A stretch of 64,000 nucleotides of DNA from Phytoseiulus persimilis (Eukaryota > Arthropoda > Arachnida > Mesostigmata > Phytoseiidae), in the NCBI GenBank assembly GCA_037576195.1, contig CM075102.1:46186745-46250744 (forward strand), read 5' to 3'. Positions 36,759 to 49,580 of the stretch are shown piece by piece; positions within the stretch are counted from its first letter, which is position 1; every line of letters begins with the position of its first letter. The notes beneath the pieces were generated by a model. The model worked only from the letters and a program-made list of their open reading frames with translations, was not told the DNA's origin and ran no database searches. The translations under genes and the position numbers were made by a program.

Positions 36759-39700
36759 TTATGAGAAGCATGGAACTAGGAGCTTGCTGGAAACCCATCG
36801 GTCGTTGTTTCATTCGGAGCAGAATGTAATTATTGAGCTGCAACTCGAATAAAAACGCAAGTTATTGGAGCATAAACAAACTCAGATAATTCGGATGAAC
36901 TTTATTGTCTGTTGGTTTATTGATTCGATTCAGTTTTTTTTTTTTTACAACAATGATCGATGAATGGATGAATGAGTGGAAAGTGGAAAAATGAATGGCG
37001 CTCTCTCCATGCCTCTACATATTGTCTTCTCTCTTTCTCACTCTCGCTTCCTTCTCCTCTGTGTCACACACATTTCGCGGTTGTGTGAAGTAAATGAAAG
37101 TGAAACAACACCGGGGCGTGTTTCCCAATCAAACAATTCGGTGAAACATCATCCTCCGCCTTTTCGTTCGATGACGTTACTACAATGTTCGCAACTCACA
37201 CATTTGCCTTGTACAATACATTTGCTGTTTTCCTCCGTCTTTTCCTTGCTGCCTCGACATTCACAATCGCTCATGGCTAGGAACAGTTGGTGGACAATCA
37301 ATCGACGATCAGTCAGTTTTTCAATCAATCAATAGATCAGCTACTCGATCAATTAATCAACCAACCACACTGTCAACTCAGGAGCGCAAAAGCTAATTTG
37401 GGTAATCTCGTGGAAATTTCGCGGTTGATGTCTCGGTTCGGGTCTAAAACCGATAACTGTCTCACATGGGTACACAGAAGGAATCGATCAGCCTAGGTTG
37501 ATGATGGATGGGTCTGACCGGGAAGAGCCAGATTGACGACTGATTCGACCTTTTCAGGCATTCAATCGCAGATACCGGTGAAGTTACGAACCGGTCCCGA
37601 AACTGCGCATTTCCATCGAAGTCTCATTGCGATGATAGCACATGAACAGGAAGTTGTGATAATAATGGCCCAATGACTCGATATGAGAACTCGCGGGGAA
37701 TGCCGATTGGCCTAGAAAATGTATCCGAATACAATTCTACATCACCTCAGAGCTGTGATGGAGAACAATGCGTTCTTAAGTCCGACTGCTTTTCGAGCCT
37801 ATTAACAGCGCTCTATCTCGAATCGTCGAGAAGATATTATTAATAATTTCCACCCGATGCAGACTTGAGGCTTTCAATCTGGCTCGAGTCCGTCAGGTTT
37901 TGCGCCCGGGATCGGACATCCCCCGGCCAACCACGCAAATGAGGAACTATGAGAATTTCATTCTTCATTCTATGGGAGCAGCCAGAGCGGTTTCCGTTCC
38001 CGATTCCGGGTCAGTAGCTCCGTAATCTGAACAATTCTGTCATGAATGCCCTGAGGGTGGGAGAAATGATTAGAAAGATGAATTGGGAATCGAAAGCCCA
38101 TTCTGCAAAACGTGACGCGTATAAGACTCATGCTACTTTGAATCATTCACACGCGCATCCGCCGGTACACAGTCGCAGGACCAATTTTGTGACACTTTCC
38201 TTCGTTGCAGCTTGTATGCTTGTTTCAATCAGTAGAATCTTGTTCAGAGCCGGACGTAAAGCTTCGACGATCCGATTCAAGGAGAACCTTCGAAGTACAT
38301 CCAATTGGACATTCGCTTTCTCCAGGCACTTCCCACGGTTTCGTTCAGTTTTGTTTTTGGTTAGAACAGGAGCACGGCACTCCGCTGCAGAGAGAATTCG
38401 CGCTGCTAATTGTGTCCTTCCGCTTAGTGGAAAGAGTGAGTCTCGATCGTTCGAGAGGCAGATGAAATATCGATTGATGCACACTCGCACGATGGATGGG
38501 ACATCCAAGAAGCGAACGAAAACAGGAGCGACGTTGTGAATGATGTATGAGAGGGCGATAGCTCGCAAGCATAACGGGGGGAATCTTCATCAAGGATTTG
38601 GGTTGAATGACCAGAAGCTGCGTTCTCTCTAGATCGCTTGGTTGTTCCCCCAACCGAGTGAAACGACCAAGCGCTCTGGCTCACATTGTCTCTCGACGAA
38701 AAGTCAGAGCCCGTCGAGCGAGGGAATGGACAGCAACCTTGAACACGAAACGTGGTATCTTTGTTTGTAACGGCGTCAAGAGATAGACGTCACTTGGATT
38801 GTGGGTATCCCAACTATAACTCATTGACATTATTACTCTTATCCTCACCACGAAGAATCATGGTTGAATGGACAAATTCTGTAGGTAAAGTTTGGAAGGT
38901 CTATCTTCCGTTCGCTAGTAACTTGTTCCCCGAAACTCCCAGACGGTATCGACACGGGACACGCTACGGACCAATCAGAATCATTTGTGAGAAGCCACAC
39001 TCAAATTTTGAATCAATCCCGCGTCGTCCACATAAGTAAACAGTGTGAGCGTGTGACGGTCATCTCCATCCAGATTGATTTTAGACTTCAACTACAGTTT
39101 TTGTCGTCACGGGTGTACATGTCAAAAATTTCGCGAAAACAACGAACGAAAAATATTGGAGAACACACAAAATGATGTTCGGGCGTGAGCTTCCAACTGA
39201 TCGGGGTCAGTACCGGAAATATCGGCGTAAATAAATTTGGTCTTCGACTGGATCGCCACGATTGGTCTCTAAACTAAAAGAAAACCGTCGGAAGTGCACT
39301 CGTTGATCAACAAACCCATCGCGCATCCCAAGAAGGACAAGGAGGAAATCGTTTGATTCAAGGAACGAATACAACAGCGGCAGTGTTTGATAGTGGGACG
39401 TGTCGATGGGTCTGAGAAAAAGACATCAAGAAAAAAGACTCCAGTGAGGAATTGATCGAAGAGAGATAGAGAGTATACAGTACACATCTTGAGGGCGAGG
39501 AACTCCGCATCGGAATACATTTGATGCAACACTGGCAATGGAGGTTCATGCGATTGGCCGCTACGATTCGCGGAAAAACTGTTTTCAACCCAAAAATGTA
39601 CCGGCATCGCTGCGAATGGGGGGAGCGATTCATCGGTTGAGCTCACAGCAGGGAAAGTCACTGAGGATATCGAAATGAAGACGCCCAGAAATTCGAATAT

Positions 39701-41086
39701 ACACACGGTTTGTTCGAAATACTCAAAGAGATTTAAAGGAGCCGCAAACACGTCCCAGCTCTAACAGATTGTGTCTTCTTAGCGGGTTCCTGCCAGTACC
39801 TGGGGCGTTCTTTGCATGGAGATCAACTCTTCGTCAATATTAACTGATCCGGGATATCCAGCGGGCGATCTTGGGTCACTTTAGCTGTTCGCTCCTTCGG
39901 ATGAATGAGTAGAGTGAAATATTTTTCGGGAACACAAGCCGAAGGAGCTTGGGAGAATGCCTCTGCGTCTCGCACCAATAACGGAGTGAGACCTCCCTGC
40001 CTGCGGTGCTCCTCAGATTTTGGCTCTCCAAACGGAACGTCTCTCTATCTCTCTTCTCGTCTTTCGTGAAAGTTCTTCTCAGAAGAAATCTTCTCTCTAG
40101 CATGTTCACTCGCGTTTTCCTAGCGGAGCACTCTAGAGTCGCAGTATTAGGAATCAATGTCTAACATGATAATCACTACCATCGAATTCAAGACCGAGAA
40201 GCGCAGATTAGTCGCTTTGATCTCACCAGTTCCTGATCTCAGCTCATCCTCCGCAAGATCAATCGGTATCATCTCCGACAGCATCGCCAATCATCGTGCT
40301 CCAATAAAAATTCTCTAAACCCACTGCAGCGTCGACGGCGATGATGACTTCGACAGCGACAGTGAAAGTTTCTGTACTGACTCCCTAGATCTCCCTCACC
40401 ACTTGTTTCATCCGCTCTCATCACGATCTCCATGAAAAGCATCGGTACCATCTTCGTCGTCTTGATCTCCATGTTCGCGATCATCATCTCCATCACGATG
40501 GTTAAATCCATCTTCATCATCATCATCATCATCATACAGAAAGGAACCTGATCCGCGGCGGACTGAGGACAGACGTACGCTCAAGCTTGAAGATCCACTA
40601 CGTGGAGATTTCGCTGACACAATCCACCTCCTTCGGATCGGATTGTGAGCTGTTTGATCAAGGGATAGGGCATCCCTCGAGGCGAACCAACTTAAGTAAA
40701 CTCATCGACTGTGTTCAACCTCTCCAAGCTCAGGTTTCAGTTCACCCAACTGATTCTATGAAAGAGCGATGAACCACGTGTAACAGTAACAGTATGTTGG
40801 CCTGAGTTTCTCGGTGTTTGTTTGTTTGTTTTGACCGTCGCCACGCTCGCTTGTGGTCGGCGCTGTAGACATAGTAGCAGATTGCCAATCAGGGATTTTT
40901 ACACGCTCTCTGCTTTTGTTTTTAACGTACGACATGTGTGTTTGTGTATGTGGGTGTTTGTGGGTGAATAGGCTTTCAATGTGGGTGGTGGTAGTCTGTG
41001 AGCTCTGTGTAAATTTCCGGCAAGCACGTCTGTCTCTCTGTCACGTACAATTGGTTCATTCTACAGACACTCCGTTAACTAAACAC
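36759..41086. other. Intergenic, no secure gene
   Basis: No recognisable gene. ATCA-type repeats lie around 37295-37370 and a poly-T at 36934-36946. Several frames near 38042-38568 are open on both strands, and a 160-codon hydrophobic minus frame lies at 39751-39269; none resembles a known family. An ATC/CAT trinucleotide run is at 40512-40535 and TTTG repeats near 40816-40835. The part close to 41087 should hold the AP-4 3' UTR. Confidence 0.45.
40512..40535. repeat. (CAT)n trinucleotide repeat
   Basis: About seven consecutive CAT/ATC units downstream of the AP-4 gene. Confidence 0.85.
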
Positions 41087-42343
41087 TTAGCGTCTGTCTG
41101 CCGCTGTGGGCTGGGTCGCTTTCGAGCTCGGCGTCGTCACTATCGTCGATCGAACAATTACGGTTTCAGAACGAGACACGCCGGAATCGCTGAGCGAATT
41201 ATTCGCGCGGCAGTTCTCATCGGGCCTTCGCTCGTTGAACATGTGGTCGCCCTCCAAATGCCGGATCGCTTCAACGATCGTGTCCAGATTCTTGCGAGAA
41301 GTCACGGCCGGGTTATTGAGAGGAGCCGAATTTGTCACCGAAGGCGAGTGACACCTGAAGAGGTGAGATATTCCGAGTCAGGCACAGACGTTCAGGTGAG
41401 GCGGTCAGAATCACTGGAAACAAGCAGTGGCCATAAAGAAACGGAGACTTACCTCGGTGGTGACGGTGCCGGTGTAAGTTGCTGAGCGGCGACCATGTTG
41501 ACACCATGAACAGGAAGCACGACAACGGATGGCTTCGAGATGACGGTGATTTCCTGCTGGGGGATGCCTGTTGGATTGGCGCAGCTGAGATCCTGAGGCA
41601 GATCGTCTGTCACCACGAACTCCTCAGTACACTCCTCAACCATCTCCTCCTTGATGTATTCCTCGGCCTCGGACGAATGCTCTTCGATGACAAGGTTGAT
41701 ACGGCCATCGCGCTCGTTCAAGGCTTGTTCGGCTCTGCGTTCAGCTGCCCGACGCATTTCTCGCTCTCGATCGAGTTGGTATTTGAGGTCGCAGATCAGC
41801 TCTCGTTCGCAGTGAGATGGACTCATTCCGATTCCTTCATCAGCGCTCTCGATGCTCTCGACCGTTCTCTTGCGTTTCACGGGAACCTTGCCGCCAGAGT
41901 CTGAGTTGTCCGAGTCGTTTGACGACGTCGACCCCAAGCCGTGTTGTTGGAGAATACGTTTCAGAGTGCACTGTTGCGAAAGTAGGCGGGTTTTCTCAGC
42001 CTCCAGCTGGTAGATGTACTCGGCCGTATGTTGGAGAATCGCGGCCTGCAAATTACGATTGATTTCAGAGGAACGAAGCCGGGGATCTAGTCAGGATGAC
42101 TGCATATGTATCTCAATCCGGATGACAATCGTGAGAAGCCATCACGGAAGAAAGAATTTCCTTCGTTACAAACCTTGCTCATTTTTTCACCATCTCGTTG
42201 GGGCAGCAGAGCTCGCAGTGACTGGAAGCCAGCGTTGATACTCTGCATTCGTCTTCTCTCATTCGAGTTGGCGATTTCACGTCGGATCCGCTTCTCCTGT
42301 TCGATCTGAGCCTTGGGCGAGATCGCTCCACGATTTCCAAGCC
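41087..42343 (-). CDS. TFAP4: Transcription factor AP-4 (bHLH-leucine zipper), 5' exon missing
   Basis: This is a nuclear bHLH-zipper factor that binds E-boxes as a homodimer (Drosophila cropped). Three minus-strand exons are found: 42343-42174, 42045-41453 and 41354-41087, about 342 aa plus an unlocated N-terminus. The first carries the basic region and helix 1 (EKRIRREIANSNERRRMQS, INAGFQSLRALLP), almost identical to human AP-4. The next starts with helix 2 and the first zipper (AAILQHTAEYIYQLEAEK), then a Ser/Asp-rich stretch, an NLS-like VPVKRKR, and a second coiled coil (about LKYQLDREREMRRAAERR). The last exon keeps the diagnostic RKNLDTIVEAIRHLEG and ends in a Ser/Thr-rich tail. Splice phases agree throughout. 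The first exon must end in phase 1 and lie above 42343, perhaps in the GC-rich block at 43.6-46.3 kb. Identity is secure; the protein start is not defined. Confidence 0.93.
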
Positions 42344-43320
42344 TGAAGGAGGAAGAACTCGAGTTCAGGCGTCAGCTCGACCCCATTGAATCAAACCTAA
42401 TTCTCTATCCGCAAAAAAAAAAACGCGACAAAGCGTCCTCGCACGGTTGGCTATCGCCGAGTTTCACATGGTTATGAGCGCGAACCTTCAGTTGAGTCCA
42501 ACATCATCAAACGGGATTAGGACGTTTTGGATTTTCGACGATTGGCAGATGAATCGAGAGCAATTACGGGACAGAATCGACACAGATTACGCACTCACGT
42601 AGCAGTAGTAGCCGACACTGCGTCGCACGCGTAATTACGTGACTCATGGCGGAAAGCCCGAACGCGTGGCGCTCGAGGCTACCGTTCGAAGCAGCGTGTT
42701 CCGATCGGTAGACTCTCGATAGTTAATCCGCGATAATTCGACCATATTTTGAGATATTGGAAATATGAATGGCCAGTACATCCTGGATGATGATAGATTG
42801 GCCTCAACGGATTTCCGAGATGAGAACTAGCTGGAAACAATGCCGCGGGCTTTCCTCCGATGACAATTTCCCAGGAATCAGAAACAGCTGACATCTCCGG
42901 GGTCGCGAACCGAGAATGTGAGTTCATGAGCTCATGCAAGAAAGTTTCCAGGAGATCGAGTCGAAACTCCGCGCCGCGGATGCGTTCTGAGAACTGCACT
43001 GAGTCCAGTCAATTCATCGCTCATGGAGAGCGTCGTTCCCGTCCAGCTGTTCAGCAGACTGAGTGCTGCGAATCGTACGATTCCGCATCAGCTGACAGGT
43101 CACAATGGTTTGCTATGTTGTTTCCCGTGCTAGGGGTCGACGTAGGGCCGCCGTCGTTGTGACTCAATCTGCGGATTGGACATTTTTTCTCTCCTTATCG
43201 TGTGGAAGGAACAAAGAACGGAGATCGGTATCTTCGACTGTGTTTGCAAGCTCCACAGAATCCTTGTGCAGAGTGTTTTGACTGCCGCGGACGTCTAGCG
43301 AGACCATGGCTCATGACGGA
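42344..43320. other. AP-4 upstream intron or spacer
   Basis: A good polypyrimidine tract and CAG acceptor precede 42343, so at least the proximal part is intron. I could not identify the first AP-4 exon here. The minus frame at 42999-42679 matches nothing I know. Confidence 0.5.
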
Positions 43321-43375
43321 CACGTGGTAGTGCGCTGGCCTGCATCGCAGATTCTGCGCTTCAAATTCACAGAAT
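43321..43375 (+). mobile_element. Degraded tRNA-like (SINE head) sequence
   Basis: GTGGTAGTGCGCTGGC resembles an A-box/D-arm, CCTGCATCGCAG an anticodon-arm remnant, and GCTTCAAATTC a weak B-box, with roughly tRNA-like spacing. No acceptor stem closes, so a functional tRNA is unlikely. Confidence 0.25.
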
Positions 43376-43599
43376 CGACCCGCTGAGTTTAGTTCACCCA
43401 ACTAGCTATCATTCGGCTCGCTGAGAACATGGGCTGTGAAGGAGCTTCGCGGGTCGCTGAAGCATTCTCGAGGTCCTCGGACGCTGCAGTATCAGAGGAA
43501 TCATAGTTTCTCAGGGAGTGTCAACTAGAAAACTGATTAGGTAACCACGAGCTGTGATCGAATAATAGGATGTCGACGTCGACTGGGTCTCCGTTCCTG

Positions 43600-46300
43600 G
43601 CCTTGTTGAACATTGCCCGACGTTGACAGAGAGACGGGCTGCCCGACTGACTGACCGACTGACTAGAAGTGCGTAGTAGCCTCCCCATAGTCAGCCGCCG
43701 GTAGTCTCGACAGGGAAGGAAACAGTCGACAAAATCAGCCGACGAAGCGACAAACGCCGGAGCCACTGCCGCGACCGCAACCTACGAAACCGCGTACTTT
43801 CAGCGGCAGCGATTTCTGCCTGTCGGAATAATTCTCATCTGCCGTTGATCCAGATGCCATGAGGTCTCCCTCCTGCCCAGAGGCTGCTGGGGTCAGCTGC
43901 ATTATGATGCACAGATTCCGTTGGACGTGTTCGGCGGATGACCTTCGAGAGGAAGAAAATTTCTTCATTATGAGCGAGACGGCCGCGCGTCGCGCCAAAC
44001 CGCCGGCCGGCCGGCGTACCAGCCGGCTGGGCATCCCTTCTGTGAGCCGGCTGGAGGGCCAGCACGCCAGCCAGCAAGCGGACGAGCGAACACAGCCCAT
44101 GGCGGGCATTCCAAGGCCACAAGGCCATCGCCCCCAACCAGACAGAAACTCTTCGCACAGGACGGCTATATAATGAGTAGCGGCGGTTGCGGCCGCTGCG
44201 ACTCCGGCAGACTAGCGACGAACTAGACGATGGCGTTCGGATCAGATCCCCGCGCTGGACGTGCCGCGGATAAGTTTCTAGCGAACCGAGGAGGTCCACG
44301 GACCTGTCGATCAGCCGCAGCTACCCACAGACAACATGTCCACCACGTTGGGCGCGAATATCGAGAATTTGCCTTCGCTCAGCAAGTTATATCCCTTAGA
44401 ACATGCGATGAACGCCCAGCGAGGGAAAACCGAGGCAAAAGTACAATGAGTTGTCCCCGTCGGACGACGAGAATGGAAGCAACAATCGTCAGCGAAACGG
44501 TCGTGTGGTGGATTTATGCTCGTCTGAAGAGAGGACTCGTCTACTTGTTTGACGCTGGATCTCGGTGTAGTCAGCTACTCACCCGTTGTCTTGGGATCGA
44601 CGCGGATCGCGCCTGCTGAACAACACCATTTCGGTAAAACCGTCGATCAGAGCAGTAAACAAGCGTGTTCCTCGTCTGGCACTGTTTTGCAATCGGGCTT
44701 CTGGAGGGTTGTCTTATCCTCGACGAACCCGAGCACGCGCTCCCGCCGTCGGCAGTCGTCGTCGATCACCAATCCTCTCAACAGCAAAACCCCGAGATAC
44801 CAGAGAATAGCACCGAATTACGAGCTGTTGTTTTGGTTGCTTTCAAGAGGCCTGGTGGCAGCCTGTACACAGAAATCAGGAAAGCGTTGGTTCCAAAGCA
44901 GCAGCAGCAGCGGCCGCCGCAACCGCCAATAGCATCACCACCAGCAGTAGTAGCGGCGGCGGCGGCGGCAGAGACTCTCGTCGTCTCGCCGTCACCTGAC
45001 TCCAACATGGCCGACAATCAGCTGTCGAGCCAGGCGTTAGGCCTCGCTCTCAGCGACGCTATTTTGCATGATTGAACATCGCGGCCAAAAACTTAAAAGC
45101 AATAGCAATCACGAACCCAGATAGGGATTGACATCTCATACCAGAACGAAGCGAAGTCAACTGAGCAGAGCCGACGCAACGACGGTGCAAGAAGCCGACT
45201 CTCATCAGCTGATCAGGACACCACGTGGTCGCGCAGAGAATTTCCTCCAAATTGCACTTTTATCTCGACTTTTCACCCTTTTCTCATGGCGAATCGATGT
45301 CTCCCAGCACGACGGGTTCCTTTCTAAAGGAAAGCGCGGGTTTCGGCACGCTTCGACGCGGCAAACAACGTTGGCGCCAAATGGCGTCATCTCGAAATGA
45401 GTCCTGAGCGCTGATCTCTGAGGAGATAATCCTGATCGGAGCCCTTGCACATTCGAGCCAGGCCAGTTGGAGCCGAATGGAGGCCCCGCGAATCAATTTT
45501 CGAGGATTTTCGGCAAGCACATGCCGATCAGCTGGGCGAACCCGCAAGGGCGGTTGGCTGATTGAGCTAAAAGCTGACGAAACAAATCGCGGATTCCGCT
45601 CGAAAGCCTACCGAGACATATCGCGGGAGTCCAGAGCAAGTATTCCTTGAGGTTTTGTGGCGAAAACTGAGTTGGGTTCGACCAAAATCAGCTGGCGGCA
45701 CAAAGCACGCTGACTCCACTTCATAAGAGGCAGCAGCAGCACATTGATACACACACACCAAGCAAGACAAACAACTCACCGGCAGAGGCTCCCTATAACT
45801 TCCTCTTCTTGGCGCCGAAACTCCGACATGGCTCGTCTCCCTGACGCAACTTGCTTCTCCATCAGCTTTCCAAGTGGTAATCAAGGCAAAATTTCAAAAA
45901 AAACACGATCGTACAGTACGCGGCACAGCTGGTCAGCGCACACAACCACCCAACACACAGTCGTGTGCAGCACGAACGCGGCAGCAGCAGCAGCCAGTTA
46001 GCCAGCCAGCCAGTAGCAGCGACTCTGTTGGGCGAAAAGTATCATGGCGCCCGCTCGGGACGCCGTCGACTTTCGGACCGCCTCCACCGAGGTCGCTAGG
46101 ATCGCTACATAACACAGGAGTGGCGGCGGCGGCCTCAGCGGCGGCGGCGCCGACCTTTTGCTGCGCAAGCGCCGACGGGCTTCGGATCGCCACTAGTCCG
46201 CGCATTGCCGTTCGCACGCTCTCATGGATGTGCCCGCTCGTGGGGCGCGCCGCCGCCGCCACCGATGCCGGTGTTCATCGTGTTTTAGGCGGCGGTTCTC
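43600..46300. promoter_or_regulatory. GC-rich, trinucleotide-rich block; probable promoters or first exons
   Basis: Base composition changes sharply here: CCGGCCGG runs at 43999-44050, CAG/CGG/GCC triplet runs near 44905-44975, 45729-45742, 45975-46010 and 46125-46155. A TATA-like CTATATAATG at 44165-44174 precedes plus-strand ATGs at 44230 and 44336; the latter opens a 37-codon frame (MSTTLGANIENLPSLSKLYP). On the minus strand, frames starting at 45017 (MSAMLESGDGETTRV) and 46262 are Ala/Gly-rich and of the kind seen in first exons. One of these may be the missing AP-4 start, but no junction could be proved. Confidence 0.35.
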
Positions 46301-47510
46301 GGTAGCAGTGCAGAGACTGTTTTACAAGCGCATTTTTTGAGAACCTGGATTCGGTGACTTTCTGAGTGAAGCCGTCGTCGTTTTACTGCCTCGCCTGTCG
46401 TTGAAGTACCTCATAGGAGGTTTACTTATTCGAAGGACGGAACTCACACCGGCGCCGCACAATGCGCGACTCACGCCTTGACCACGTGGTCCTCTTGCTG
46501 CGCTCACGCACGCCGGTGTGCCCGACGAAAAGTAGCGGAATATTATTAGTGGTCACAATGCATAATTACATGGCACCGCTTATGATATTCCGAGATGAGG
46601 ATCGAGGAAGCATTGTTTCTGATGGCGATTCATACGCATGCGGGAAGAATCGCGCACCCTGTTATGGAAGATATGAAGTCGGCTCGAACTGCAAATCTGT
46701 GTTCTCCCAGAACGCAAGAACACACTTGAAAGATTCCGTGGCATATATTCAATTCCAGCCCGTGGAGGCTCCATTTAGGACGGAGAAATCAAAGGAATAG
46801 TATTTTCTGATAAGATGTCGATGATCTCTGCTGAAGGCGTGAGCAGAATGCGGGCACTACTCGGACCTCCTTTCAAACTGGCTATCATTAGGATAGAGCC
46901 GTCCTCCAGTCGATGATCTCTCCGTCAAGTCGACACGATTTTGGGAGAACGGCGAAGACTGTTCTCCAGAACCCGGCGAGGGGGCGGACTCGACGGGATT
47001 CCAGTCGCCACCGAAATGCCCGTGGTCCTGTTGGGGGACATTTGCAATTTTCTCGAGTCGCAGGACTCCGACGGCGTCCGTCGATTGAGGAAAATGAGGC
47101 TCTGGGAAGCTCACTATCCAAGTCCGATTCCCGAATCGCCTTCCAGACTTTACGCTCTTTGCATCCAGTAGAAAACATATACGCTAAGACATTGTGGAGA
47201 ACTGAGGTCGTAGACGAAATGCCAGGTCACTAACTTGAATTATTTCATCAATGATCTGCGGGAGGTGGTCCGTTGAGGCATTGGATTACTTGAGAAATAT
47301 GAGCGTTGTGTGTTACAATCGCTACCGCTGCTACTGCTCCCGGATCGCGTCGAAAAAAGTTATTCCGATGATCTCTTGGGCGTTCGCACTTCGTAAAGAG
47401 CCGTTTCCCGGCCATCGCAACCCTGCTGCGGATCTCCGCTGTCTCACTGTTCGGTTATTTCGAACCCTCAAGTGATGGTTCGATGATCTGGTACTCACGA
47501 CTTGGGGTCG
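46301..47510. other. Intergenic, no secure gene
   Basis: Only short open frames, none of a recognised family, and no repeat array. Confidence 0.5.
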
Positions 47511-47590
47511 CAGAACCGGGTTTCGGACCCGGGTATCGCACCCAGTTATGGACCCGGGTTTCGCACTCGGTTATGGGCCCTAGTATAGGA
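47511..47590. repeat. Short degenerate ~24-bp repeats
   Basis: GGACCCGGGTTTCGCAC- and CAGTTATGG-like blocks alternate about three times with a period near 24 bp. Similar CCCGGGTA words recur at 47669-47700. Confidence 0.5.
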
Positions 47591-47616
47591 GGCTGGACCT
47601 CCGATGCCCAACCTCC

Positions 47617-47650
47617 GATTTAGAGAGTTTATTCCGGTGTCGATCCGATC
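47617..47650 (-). repeat. Single copy of the ~45-bp satellite unit
   Basis: ATTCCGGTGTCGATCCGATC followed by ATACTTTTTGCAGTC is one reverse-orientation copy of the unit found in arrays at 5702-6045 and 49067-49580. Confidence 0.6.
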
Positions 47651-47739
47651 ATACTTTTTGCAGTCCGTGCACCCGGGTATTCGAGGCCGGACCCGGGTAC
47701 CCGGCTCCACGGGTAATTAGTAATTACCCAGAAACAAAC

Positions 47740-48560
47740 ATGGAGGAAGAACATTCAACCCGACAATGACGAAGATATCAGACAGGAAAGTCTGACCAAG
47801 TCGCAATCCCAACGCGGAACGTGGAAGAGGAGCCTGGACGCGGACGTGGATCCCCGATGTCCCCCTGGGGTAGGAGAGAGACCACGGAAGCCTAACATAC
47901 TTCGCAGCCCAATTACTGTCGGTACATGGGTATTTCCAATGATACCTCTGTAGAATACCAAAGGTTGACTCCGACCTGCGACGAGGGGCAGTTGGACGAC
48001 GTCAATCGCACCGTGATCTGGTGTCCAATCCTCGCCAAGGCCCGCGGAGACTTGGTGTCACCAAACGTGCCAGAATTGGTCGAGCGGATGCTCCAGAGCG
48101 GGGAAGGTTGGGACAGCACCACGAGAAGAATCAAAACCATCATGCAAGAAAAACAGAAGAAACGAAGAGAACAAGAGAGAAGACATCGACTGGCAGCAAC
48201 GCAGGTGGCGGCAGGTCTGCCGCGCTCGCAGCGCTCAAGATGAGGTCTTGGCAGAGTATACAGAAGGCGGGGCGAAGATTAGGGGCGTTTCCGAAAAGAT
48301 AACCCCGAAAACCCCACCTAGAATCTAGAATCGAGAACATTGTTTGAGTACTGGTGAAAAGTCGAGACCGCAATCCCTGAAGTAATTATCATCAGCCCCC
48401 GGGGCTGGTGCAGAGTAGTGTGGGAAGGTTCAGTGGGTGAGGGCCGCACAATCCGGGGTAATGGCGGAAACGACTATCCCAAAGTCGGTTGGAGCTTCCC
48501 CCACTACGGTAACGACAAGAAAAAGATTAGGTCGTCATAGTTCACGGGAGTGCCGACACT
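47740..48560 (+). mobile_element. 3' remnant of a non-LTR retrotransposon (R1-like LINE)
   Basis: A plus frame ending at 48243 resembles the C-terminal tail of R1-group reverse-transcriptase proteins: YMGISN, then a CDEGQLDDVNRTVIWCP block (normally HVLFxCP), then a WDSTTRRIKTIMQEK helix. It is closed on its 5' side by a stop at 47893, and upstream pieces are in other frames, so it is broken. Downstream to about 48560 the sequence looks like a LINE 3' UTR. There is no intact reverse-transcriptase core. Confidence 0.5.
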
Positions 48561-49066
48561 CTTTTCCCAAGACTCTGTCAGAAAGTGTCGGATATCATGC
48601 ACTAACAGTTTCCGTACTTTCCCACGCCGACCCCTCTAAAATGCTTATCGATCAATCTCTGTCTAAGAAGGTTCATCTCGTGAGCTCCCCTGAATAGTTG
48701 GAGCTCATTATAAATGATCCCAGCTTCTGATGTCCCCTAAGTTGATTGTATCGAATATGTATTTCATCTTGCGGCGCGCGGTTTTGCTCATGGAGGTTCG
48801 CACGTCGGCCTCGGGGCCCACTTGTGGCCCACATTCGGTTCTTGTCGACAGTTATGAGCAGGAGACCGTTTCGAACAGACACATGGTTGCGAAGAGTGAA
48901 AGGACTCGGAAACCCTTTCTCACGAACCGAGGATGATTGCGAAGGACAGGGCATCATAAATGTTGTGGCTCCTTGCTATCTTGCTGCATCTAAAGACCTG
49001 TAACCTCACTATATATAATCAGCTTCGTCTGTCAGCTCGTTCGTCCTCCTACTGGACTATGGAGTT
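48561..49066. other. Intergenic, no gene seen
   Basis: Nothing recognisable between the LINE remnant and the minisatellite. Confidence 0.5.
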
Positions 49067-49580
49067 GATTTCGGTATAAATCTGACCATAAGTTGTCGGA
49101 GTCTGTGGAGGTGATTCCATAACCGATCTGGATACTTCCCTAGATCAAAGAAGGTGATTCCGGCGTCGATCTGACCAAATATTTCGAAGTCCAAGGAGGT
49201 GATAACGGTATCGATCTGACCCTGTTATTCGGAGTCTTTTTTCTTTAGCGGAGAGAATCCCTCTGGATACCAGAGATGGGACTCTCGTCCGTTAGCCTGA
49301 TTATGAGGAGTGTCCTCTGGAACCTCTCCGTCCGCCCTTTTGGTGACTGGGCACTCAGGACAAGTCCTGTATCGTTTCCTTTCCCGGCCACCACGGGCCG
49401 CCCTCTTTGTGATTTAGCTATCGTCTACTTTCCATCCATTCCAGGATCGATGTGACCATACCTTTCCAGGCCTAAAGAGGTAATACTGGAGTCGATCTGA
49501 CCATACTTCTCGGAGTCGGAGGAGGCGATTCCGGATCAATCTGAGCAAACTTTCTGAAGTCTATATAGGTTATCGCAGGG
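49067..49580 (-). repeat. ~45-bp minisatellite, reverse orientation, about 7 copies
   Basis: Copies share GAGGTGATTCCGG, then TCGATCTGACCATA, then TTCGGAGTC, which is the reverse complement of the array at 5702-6045. Four copies lie at about 49067-49245 and three to four at about 49440-49580. They are split by about 190 bp of unrelated sequence containing CCTCTGGATACC-type words. Copies are diverged. Confidence 0.75.

Noticed and set aside
37885..37930. GCGCCCGGGATCGGACATCC considered as a tRNA-like B-box
   Set aside because: It matches the B-box poorly and has no accompanying A-box at the right distance.
39269..39751. Hydrophobic 160-codon minus frame, considered as a chemoreceptor exon
   Set aside because: No conserved receptor motif is visible, and the hydrophobic content follows from local T-richness.
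40853..41485. A 210-codon plus-strand frame
   Set aside because: It overlaps the antisense of the AP-4 last exons and includes a CVCVCG run from a TG-rich repeat; there is no recognisable domain.
43999..44050. CCGGCCGG-rich hairpins considered as a structured RNA
   Set aside because: GC-rich low-complexity sequence folds readily; there is no specific RNA family signature.
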